Shown here in pieces: positions 7,680-13,725 of a DNA stretch of 13,725 bases. How positions within the stretch are numbered: the first letter of the stretch is position 1; every line of letters starts with the position of its first letter. The stretch comes from Natronohydrobacter sp. (lineage in GTDB: Bacteria > Pseudomonadota > Alphaproteobacteria > Rhodobacterales > Rhodobacteraceae): assembly GCA_007118445.1 (NCBI GenBank), contig SKRP01000212.1:1-13725 (forward strand), read 5' to 3'. Position numbers and translations under genes: made by a program. The notes beneath the pieces are model-generated. The model saw only the letters and a list, made by a program, of their open reading frames with translations, was not told the DNA's origin and searched no databases.

Positions 7680-10600
7680 GACTGCTCCGGCACCAGGATT
7701 TCGCGCTTGCCGACATGATTGGCCGGTGTGACCAGCCCTTCATCCTCCATCTGCTCGACCAGACGCGCGGCCTTGTTATAGCCGATCCCCAGTTTGCGCT
7801 GGATATAGCTGGTCGAGCATTTGCGGTCCTGAATGACCACCTGCACGGCCTGATCATAAAGGGCATCCTCGCCAGTGGTATTGCCGCCCAGCCCAAGGAC
7901 CGCATCAATATCGGCCTCGCGCTCCTGCTCCGGCCCATCGACCACGCCCGATTTGTAATCCGGTGGCCCGAAGCTTTTCAGATGGTTGACGATTTCCTCG
8001 ACTTCCTCATCGCTGACAAAGGGGCCATGGATCCGGTTCAGACGCCCGCCCCCCGCCATATAGAGCATATCACCCATCCCCAGCAGCTGCTCGGCCCCCT
8101 GCTCGCCCAGAATCGTGCGACTGTCGATCTTGGAGGTCACCTGAAACGAAATCCGCGTCGGGAAATTGGCCTTGATCGTGCCAGTGATCACATCGACCGA
8201 AGGCCGCTGCGTCGCCATGATCAGATGGATGCCGCTCGCCCGCGCCATCTGCGCCAGCCGCTGGATGCACGCTTCGATCTCCTTGCCCGCGACCATCATC
8301 AGATCGGCCATTTCATCGACCACCACGACGATGAAGGGCAGCACTTCCGGCGCGAATTCCTCGCTTTCAAACACCGGATCGCCGGTTTCATCATCGAATC
8401 CGGTCTGGATCGTGCGCTTGAACATCTCGCCCTTGTCCAGAGCCTCGCGCACGCGGCCATTATAGCCCTCGATATTGCGCACGCCCATCTTGGACATCTT
8501 GCGATAGCGCTCTTCCATCTCGCCCACGACCCATTTCAGCGCCACAACCGCCTTTTTCGGGTCCGTCACAACAGGCGACAGCAGATGCGGAATCCCGTCA
8601 TAGACGCTGAGTTCCAGCATCTTCGGGTCGATCATGATCATCCGGCATTCATCGGGCGGCAGGCGATACAGAAGCGACAGGATCATCGTGTTGATCGCCA
8701 CGGATTTGCCGGACCCCGTGGTCCCCGCGATCAGCAGATGCGGCATCTTGGCCAGATTGGCGACGATCGGCTCGCCGTCAATCGCCTTGCCCAGCGCCAG
8801 CGGCAGGCGCATCGCCGTGTCGCCGTAATCGCGCGCCGACAGGATCTCGCGCAGCACCACCTTTTCGCGATGCGCATTCGGCAATTCGATCCCGATGATC
8901 GACCGCCCCGGCACCGTCGAGACCCGCGCCGACAGCGCCGACATCGAGCGCGCGATATCATCGGCAAGCCCGATCACGCGGCTGGCCTTCAGCCCCGGCG
9001 CCGGTTCCAGCTCGTATTGCGTGACCACAGGGCCGGGCCGCACGCTGACGATCTCGCCGCGCACACCGTAATCATCCAGCACTGCCTCGAGCATCCGCGC
9101 ATTTTCTTCCAGCGCCTCGTCGCTCAGCGTGAATCGTTGCACATTGGCGGGGTTTTCCAGCAGCGCCAGCGGCGGGAGTTCGAAAACCGGCTCTGCCTTG
9201 GGCTCGAATTGCAGCGCAGGCTGTGCTTCGGCCTGTGCCTGACGCGAGGGCACGATCCGGCGCTGTGCTGTCGGGACAACACGGCGCTGCAGCACATGGG
9301 CTGTGCGGGGCGCATCCTCGGCGGCTGGAGCCAGATCATCAGCAATGAAACAGACCTCCGGCGCGGATGTCCTGCCCATGTCTTGCGGTGCTGGCATCAT
9401 CGCAGGGCGCTGCGGCGGTGCCGTGACCTGAGGCGGAACCGGCGCAGCCATCTGCGGTGCAGGCGCGGGCGGCGGGACCGTGTCAGGCTGCACAGCCACC
9501 ATCCAGTCAGGCATTGGCACAGCCGACAGGGTCGCTGCGGTCAGACTGGCCTGATACCCGGTCTGCACTGGCACCGCGTCAGCCGCGGGTTCCGGCGGCA
9601 CAGCAGCAGGCGGGGACGGCGGTGCAGCCGGACGCGGCTGGGCGCGCAAGGGTGGCTCGGTCAGCGGGAATTGCGCGCGGCTGGCCTTGAGCACCGGCTT
9701 TGCAGCCTTGCGGTGCCTTATCGCATCCGCGATGCGGTCCTTGATGCGCGCATCTCCGGGCGGCTGGGCCTGCATCGCAGCCGCGCTCAGCGGCGGGTCG
9801 ATCAACTCGCCACGCAGATCAGCGGGCGGGGCTGCAGGCTCGGACGCGCGACCGCTCAGGGCCTTCAGGCGGGCCAGCAAACCCGGACCCTGCGGCTCTG
9901 AATACTCTGCCGCCGTCTCGGCCTCTTCCGCCGGCTCAAAAACCTGCATCGGCACCGAGGGTTGCGCTGGCACCGGGCTGGCCAGGGGCATCCGATGCGC
10001 GGGCTCAACCTCGTAGAGTGCCTCTTCATCCGTCACTGCGGGGTCATTTTCAGGGATCGCATAGCCCGACGCGCGGATCACAGGCGGCGCGCGACGCACA
10101 GGCGCGGGTTGTGCGGGCGCGGGTTGTGCAGGCGTCGGGGCCTGTTGCGGCACCGGAGCGCGGGCTGCAGGCGCGCGCTGGAGAACCGGCTCGGACTGGG
10201 TAACCGGCTGACCCGGCCAGACCTGCTGCGAATGCGGGCCGGGCATGTAAGGCTGCTCCTCCGTGGCAGGCGGCGCGGCGCGTCCGGCGCGCGCGCGCGC
10301 ATGGGCCGCGCGCCCGTCCTGAACCTTGCGGGCGACAGCCCCGCTTGCGCGTTGCAGACCACGCGCACCCCCGCCCATGCCGCCCTGCACAACAGCGCGC
10401 ATCCCGGCATAGCACAGCACGATCCCGGCAATCACATAGCGGCTGAACTGCATCAGCTCGAAGCGATCAACACCCAGCACAAAGGCCCAGACCGCCAGCG
10501 TTGCAAACAGCATTGCCACACCCATGAAGGTCACTCCGGCGCTCGGGCTCATCGGCAGGGCATTGACCACTGCCGCCAGCACAGTATCGCCAAACACGCC

Positions 10601-11026
10601 ACCCAGTCCGTGCAGCATGTCCCAGCTGTCAGGGGGCACAAGCGATGCGCACCAGACCGCAGACACGGCCAGCGCAATCGGCACGAAAACCGCCCTGCCC
10701 AGCGCCTGCTCATGGCCGCGCCCGATGAGCAGCCGCAGCCCCCAGCCGCCAAAGAACAGCACCAGCCCCCAGGACGCGAGCCCGATAATGATCATCAGCG
10801 GCGAGGCGATGGCCGCACCGATCCGACCCAGCGAATTCTGCACCGGCATGTCAGTCGAGGCCATCCAGCTCGGATCCTCGGGCGTGAAAGATGCCAGCAT
10901 AAGCGCAAACAGTGCCGCCAGACCCACAAACCCCAGACCCAGCAATTCGCGCCCGCGCTTCTGCAGCAGTTTATTCAGATTGCTGTCCAGAAGCGGATCG
11001 CGCCCATGCGTGTTCCAAGATGCCAT
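7676..11026 (-). CDS. ftsK: DNA translocase FtsK
   Basis: FtsK is a septal ATP-driven DNA pump that clears chromosome termini and activates dimer resolution. The 1116-aa protein has an N-terminal membrane domain with hydrophobic segments near 27-47, 70-93, 112-130, 164-185 and 196-212. A Pro/Ala/Gln-rich linker of about 400 residues follows (about 213-615). The motor domain has Walker A GTTGSGKS at 768-775 (Lys774) and Walker B VVVVDE ending at Asp904-Glu905. The C-terminal winged-helix gamma domain covers about 1054-1110 (STSYIQRKLGIGYNKAARLV). The frame is open up to 11149, but that would overlap the preceding aminotransferase gene and adds a non-conserved basic leader. I chose the ATG at 11024-11026 (MASWNTHGRD), 13 bp after that gene's stop. 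Its ribosome site is weak (GGGGCAAG), so translation may be coupled. The TAG stop comes from the palindrome. Confidence 0.95.
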   Translation of the reverse strand: MASWNTHGRDPLLDSNLNKLLQKRGRELLGLGFVGLAALFALMLASFTPEDPSWMASTDMPVQNSLGRIGAAIASPLMIIIGLASWGLVLFFGGWGLRLLIGRGHEQALGRAVFVPIALAVSAVWCASLVPPDSWDMLHGLGGVFGDTVLAAVVNALPMSPSAGVTFMGVAMLFATLAVWAFVLGVDRFELMQFSRYVIAGIVLCYAGMRAVVQGGMGGGARGLQRASGAVARKVQDGRAAHARARAGRAAPPATEEQPYMPGPHSQQVWPGQPVTQSEPVLQRAPAARAPVPQQAPTPAQPAPAQPAPVRRAPPVIRASGYAIPENDPAVTDEEALYEVEPAHRMPLASPVPAQPSVPMQVFEPAEEAETAAEYSEPQGPGLLARLKALSGRASEPAAPPADLRGELIDPPLSAAAMQAQPPGDARIKDRIADAIRHRKAAKPVLKASRAQFPLTEPPLRAQPRPAAPPSPPAAVPPEPAADAVPVQTGYQASLTAATLSAVPMPDWMVAVQPDTVPPPAPAPQMAAPVPPQVTAPPQRPAMMPAPQDMGRTSAPEVCFIADDLAPAAEDAPRTAHVLQRRVVPTAQRRIVPSRQAQAEAQPALQFEPKAEPVFELPPLALLENPANVQRFTLSDEALEENARMLEAVLDDYGVRGEIVSVRPGPVVTQYELEPAPGLKASRVIGLADDIARSMSALSARVSTVPGRSIIGIELPNAHREKVVLREILSARDYGDTAMRLPLALGKAIDGEPIVANLAKMPHLLIAGTTGSGKSVAINTMILSLLYRLPPDECRMIMIDPKMLELSVYDGIPHLLSPVVTDPKKAVVALKWVVGEMEERYRKMSKMGVRNIEGYNGRVREALDKGEMFKRTIQTGFDDETGDPVFESEEFAPEVLPFIVVVVDEMADLMMVAGKEIEACIQRLAQMARASGIHLIMATQRPSVDVITGTIKANFPTRISFQVTSKIDSRTILGEQGAEQLLGMGDMLYMAGGGRLNRIHGPFVSDEEVEEIVNHLKSFGPPDYKSGVVDGPEQEREADIDAVLGLGGNTTGEDALYDQAVQVVIQDRKCSTSYIQRKLGIGYNKAARLVEQMEDEGLVTPANHVGKREILVPEQS
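10101..10130. repeat. 15-bp tandem repeat (two copies) in the ftsK linker
   Basis: GGCGCGGGTTGTGC plus one variable base occurs twice head to tail (10101-10115 and 10116-10130), then begins again at 10131. On the minus strand it encodes PAPAQ-PAPAQ within the disordered linker. The unit is a multiple of three, so copy-number change would keep the frame. Confidence 0.8.
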
Positions 11027-11039
11027 CGAACTTGCCCCG

Positions 11040-12218
11040 TTACCTGTATAGACTGTCCCGAAGCCGCCTGAGCGCGACTTCCAGCTCGTCGATTGGCGTG
11101 ACCATCGCCACGCGGATAAAGCCGCGGCCCGGATTGCCCTGCACATCATCGCGCGCCAGATAAGCCCCCGGAAGCACGCGAATCCCGGTCTCGCGCCAGA
11201 GTTTCACTGCTGCAGTTTCGCCGTCCTCGACGGGCAGCCACAGGAAGAACCCGGCCTCGGGCCCTTCATATCCCGGCACGCCTGCGAAAATCCGGTCTGC
11301 CAGCGCGTATTTCTGCTGATAGAGCGCGCGCGAACGGTCGACATGCGCCTCGTCATTCCAGGCGGCGGCCGCGACATGCTGCAAAGGTCCGGGCAAAGGC
11401 GCACCCGCATAGGCGCGCAGCTGCCGGATGCGACGGATACTCTCTGGCCCGCCCGCGACAAAGCCCGACCGCAGCCCCGGCAGGTTCGAACGTTTTGAAA
11501 GCGAATGAAAGGACAGCACCCGCTCGGGGTCCGCGCCCATTTCCTGCGCCACCTCCAGCACACCGGGCGGGGGCGTGTCGCGATAGATCTCGGAATAGCA
11601 TTCATCGGCGAAGATCTGGAAATCATGCCGCTCGGCCAGCGCGATCATCTCGCGCCAGTAGTCCCGATCCGCGACCGCGCCTTGCGGGTTGCCGGGGGAA
11701 CACAGATAGGCAATCGCCACCCGGTCCAGAATGTCCGGCGCAAGCTCTGTATAGCGCGGCAGATAGCCTGTCGCCTCGGTCGCGGGTATATAGACCGGCT
11801 CGGCCCCCACGGCCAGAGCGGCAACAGCATAGACCTGATAGAAGGGATTCGGCGTCAGGATGACCGGCGCAGCACCTCCCTTGCGCTCCGGGCAAAGCGC
11901 AAGAGCCGCATTGAACAACCCCTCGCGTGTGCCGTTCAGCACCATCAGCCGGTCCTGCGTCAGCTCGACCCCGTAGCGCCGTTTGATCCAGCCCTGAATC
12001 GCCGAAAGCAGGGGCGCGATTCCTTCATTCACCGGGTATTTCGCAAACCCGTCCAGATGCGCGTTCAGAACATCCGCGATGAAAGGCGGCAGATCATGGC
12101 ACGGCTCGCCGATCGACATGGCGACAGGGTCACCACCGGGCTGGTGATGATCCAGAAGCGCGCGCAAACGCGGGAACGCGTATTCTGGCAGGTTCGAAAA
12201 CCGCTCAGGAAATGCCAT
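11040..12218 (-). CDS. dapC: PLP-dependent aminotransferase, N-succinyldiaminopimelate aminotransferase-like
   Basis: This is a fold-type I (class I/II) aminotransferase. The whole chain follows the DapC pattern as I know it: SIGEPCHDLP, KYPVNEG, NGTREGLF, TPNPFYQVY, CSPGNPQGAV, FADECYSEIY, FHSLSKRSNLPGLRSGFVAG and AAWNDEAHV. The Schiff-base lysine is Lys242 in SLSKRS, and the substrate-carboxylate arginine is probably in GFIRVAM near the C-terminus. DapC forms N-succinyl-LL-diaminopimelate from the keto acid and glutamate, leading to lysine and peptidoglycan. The frame is open to 12518, but the extra 100 residues overlap the amidase gene and look like non-coding translation. I chose the ATG at 12216-12218 (MAFPERFSNLPEYAF), which has GAGG six bases upstream and gives 392 aa, normal for the family. 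An ATG at 12234-12236 would add six residues. It is 13 bp ahead of ftsK and probably cotranscribed. Related aminotransferases with other substrates cannot be excluded. Confidence 0.88.
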   Translation of the reverse strand: MAFPERFSNLPEYAFPRLRALLDHHQPGGDPVAMSIGEPCHDLPPFIADVLNAHLDGFAKYPVNEGIAPLLSAIQGWIKRRYGVELTQDRLMVLNGTREGLFNAALALCPERKGGAAPVILTPNPFYQVYAVAALAVGAEPVYIPATEATGYLPRYTELAPDILDRVAIAYLCSPGNPQGAVADRDYWREMIALAERHDFQIFADECYSEIYRDTPPPGVLEVAQEMGADPERVLSFHSLSKRSNLPGLRSGFVAGGPESIRRIRQLRAYAGAPLPGPLQHVAAAAWNDEAHVDRSRALYQQKYALADRIFAGVPGYEGPEAGFFLWLPVEDGETAAVKLWRETGIRVLPGAYLARDDVQGNPGRGFIRVAMVTPIDELEVALRRLRDSLYR

Positions 12219-12394
12219 GGACTGCCTCGACTGCATGGGGTCTGTTGCCCCTTTGACAGGCAGGATAACGCGACAGGCCGCGCGGGTCCAGAAAAACGGA
12301 TGAACTTCGCCGGATAAACCCGCGTAATTGTGGCTTTTTCGCAGATCACACCAGATATGGGCGCGCGTTCTGCTTCGACAACTACAGATAGGTT
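12219..12394 (-). other. Intergenic leader between amidase and dapC-like genes
   Basis: These 176 bp separate the amidase stop from the aminotransferase start. They are somewhat lower in G/C than the genes around them, with A-rich stretches such as GCGAAAAAGCC read on the minus strand. A promoter for dapC-ftsK could lie here, but no clear -35/-10 pair stands out. No hairpin with a T-run marks the end of the amidase transcript either. Confidence 0.4.
12225..12228 (-). promoter_or_regulatory. Ribosome binding site of the dapC-like gene
   Basis: On the minus strand GAGG stands six bases before the ATG at 12218. This favours that start over the in-frame ATG at 12236, whose nearest purine-rich stretch (AAAGGGG) is about ten bases off. 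Confidence 0.5.
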
Positions 12395-13725
12395 TCAGTC
12401 CGCTCCCAAGGCCAGTTCTGCCGCGGCCCCCAGTCGCAACAGCCGGTCCTCGACCATCGGCGCGCACATCAGACTGATCCCCACCGAAGGGCTGCCCGTC
12501 GGCAGTGTCAGCGCGCATAGCCCCAGCAGATTGCCGATCCGCGTGTTGCGCAGGGTCAGCAGGTTCTCGGTCGTGAAATAGGCATGATCCTGCATCAGCC
12601 GCGCGGCATTGGGCGGCAGATTGGGCGTTGTGGGCAGGATCACCGCGTCATAGCCCGCCACTGCGGCCAGATAGGCGGCGCGGTGCTGCGTGAGCGCGGC
12701 CCAGGCATCCAGATAATCCGTCGCCAGATGATCACGCCCCGAGCGGAAGCGCTCCAGCACCGGCGAAAACATGACGCCCGGATCCGCCTCGATCAGATGA
12801 CGCCATTGCGCGTAGCATTCCGGCGTATAGATCACCGCCGAGAGCGCCAGCGCCTCTTCCACCGGGGTCAACGGGGCCGCATCGATCCGCGCGCCTGCGC
12901 GTTCCAGAGCAGTGACAGCCTGGTCGAACCCGTCGGCCAAGGCTGGGCGGATATCGGCAAAGGGTGCGCCTTCCAGCACCAGAAAGCGACGCCCGGCCAG
13001 ACTGGCCCCGCGCAAATCCGGCGCAGGCCGGTTTTCCATGACCGCCAGCGCCAGCGCGCAATCCTCGACATTGCGCGCCAGCGGCCCGACCGTGTCGAAT
13101 TTCGGGGCCAGCGGGACTGCGCCCTGCAAGGGCAGCCGCCCCCAAGTGGTTTTCAGCCCCACCAGATCGTTCCAGGCCGCAGGCACCCGCACCGACCCGC
13201 CTGTATCCGACCCGATGGCCAGCGGTGCCAGCCCGAAAGCGACCGAAGCCGCCGCCCCCGAGGACGACCCGCCCGGAACAGCTTCGAGATCATTATAGCA
13301 AGGCGGGGTCGCTGTGACCGGGTTCAGCCCCAGCCCCGAATAGGCAAATTCCGTCTGATGCGTCTTGCCCAGACAGATCGTGCCCGCCGCAGTCATCGCG
13401 CGCAGCACGGTCGCATCCGTGTCGGGCACACGCCCTTTCAAGAGCGCCGTGCCGGATTCGGTCGCGACCCCGGCTGTGTCGAACAGATCCTTCCACGACA
13501 CCGGCACCCCGTCGAGCGGTCCCAGCCGCAACCCTGCGCGGGCCCGCGAACGCGCGGCCATCGCCTCGGTCAATGCGCGGTCGCGCGTGGTGCGCGCATA
13601 AATACGGCTCCCCATCGGATGCGCCTCGATCGCGCTCAGATAGTCTTCGGTCAGCGTCAGCGGGCACAAGGTGCCTGACCCGATCCTGCGTCCGGTTTCC
13701 GCAGCAGTCAGAGAGAGCGGGCTGG
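12395..13725 (-). CDS. Amidase signature family hydrolase (5' end beyond the window)
   Basis: This Ser-cisSer-Lys amidohydrolase should cleave a C-N amide bond; the substrate is unknown. The frame stays open to the window edge and reads like the usual family N-terminus (LSLTAAETGRRIGSGTL, then LTEDYLSAIEAH), so the gene continues past 13725. A TTG at 13669 is therefore not the start. The visible part is 442 residues and probably lacks only a few. Counting from the first full codon (13723), the triad is Lys78 (SWKDLFD), Ser153 (GGSSSG) and Ser177 (GSDTGGSVRVP). The Lys-Ser-Ser spacing of 75 and 24 is the same as in mammalian fatty acid amide hydrolase (142/217/241), so the site looks intact. 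It lacks the length and the gatC/gatB neighbours expected of GatA, so a tRNA amidotransferase role is unlikely. It is upstream of, and on the same strand as, the dapC-like gene, but the 176-bp gap suggests it may be a separate unit. The stop is TGA at 12395-12397. Confidence 0.92.
   Translation of the reverse strand, partial: SPLSLTAAETGRRIGSGTLCPLTLTEDYLSAIEAHPMGSRIYARTTRDRALTEAMAARSRARAGLRLGPLDGVPVSWKDLFDTAGVATESGTALLKGRVPDTDATVLRAMTAAGTICLGKTHQTEFAYSGLGLNPVTATPPCYNDLEAVPGGSSSGAAASVAFGLAPLAIGSDTGGSVRVPAAWNDLVGLKTTWGRLPLQGAVPLAPKFDTVGPLARNVEDCALALAVMENRPAPDLRGASLAGRRFLVLEGAPFADIRPALADGFDQAVTALERAGARIDAAPLTPVEEALALSAVIYTPECYAQWRHLIEADPGVMFSPVLERFRSGRDHLATDYLDAWAALTQHRAAYLAAVAGYDAVILPTTPNLPPNAARLMQDHAYFTTENLLTLRNTRIGNLLGLCALTLPTGSPSVGISLMCAPMVEDRLLRLGAAAELALGAD

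Noticed and set aside
7655..9901. 748-codon open frame on the plus strand opposite ftsK
   Set aside because: Rich in His, Arg, Gln and Asp, with no domain I recognise. It mirrors ftsK codons, starts inside the palindrome and runs against a gene with all its motifs intact. Long antisense frames are expected in high-GC DNA.
9962..11071. 369-codon plus-strand frame over the ftsK 5' half
   Set aside because: Arg/His/Gln-rich shadow of the ftsK linker and membrane region, with no family signature.
11027..11149. Longer FtsK start (41 extra residues)
   Set aside because: It overlaps the end of the aminotransferase gene, and the added residues are a non-conserved basic leader. The ATG at 11026 gives a usual FtsK N-terminus.
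12353..12381. Possible promoter on the minus strand (TTGTCG, 17 bp, ATATCT)
   Set aside because: The -35 is acceptable but the -10 matches the consensus poorly. Not enough to annotate without transcript-start data.
12219..12518. Longer aminotransferase start (100 extra residues)
   Set aside because: It overlaps the amidase 3' end, has low-quality composition, and exceeds the usual length of about 390 residues.
12584..13678. 364-codon plus-strand frame opposite the amidase gene
   Set aside because: Arg/Gln-rich antisense shadow. The amidase on the other strand has its full catalytic triad with conserved spacing.

Overview
The window is high-GC DNA with dense coding on both strands. Gene content and order suggest an alphaproteobacterium of the Rhodobacterales/Rhodobacteraceae type: an A2M-pbpC pair, a dapC-like aminotransferase directly ahead of ftsK, and a G-rich palindromic intergenic element of a kind I recall from that family. 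No rRNA, tRNA, CRISPR array, insertion sequence or phage gene was seen. Almost all of the sequence is accounted for by five large genes and the tail of a sixth.

Left half, plus strand. The last 21 codons of an unidentified gene end at 67. A 115-bp gap follows. Next comes a very large secreted alpha-2-macroglobulin-family protein (183-5621, 1812 aa) with an N-terminal PAN/Apple-like domain and an intact CTEQ thioester. Its stop codon overlaps the GTG start of penicillin-binding protein 1C (5618-7639, 673 aa). The two form a tightly coupled operon: the A2M is expected to trap proteases in the periplasm and PBP1C to polymerise and crosslink peptidoglycan, so together they plausibly guard and repair the envelope.

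Right half, minus strand. In transcription order: an amidase-signature enzyme whose first few codons lie beyond the right edge (12395 to past 13725); a 176-bp gap; an N-succinyldiaminopimelate aminotransferase-like enzyme (11040-12218, start corrected to an internal ATG); and 13 bp later the DNA translocase FtsK (7676-11026, start also corrected). The aminotransferase would feed meso-diaminopimelate to lysine and peptidoglycan synthesis. FtsK couples chromosome segregation to septation.

The two blocks converge at 7640-7675. A perfect 30-bp palindrome there supplies the ftsK stop codon from one of its arms. The most unusual spot is the 5' end of the A2M gene, where a G-rich palindromic element with two hairpins and an 8-G tract forms part of the signal-peptide coding sequence. 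I see no clearly new multi-gene system. The window is mostly housekeeping and envelope genes with a few local oddities.
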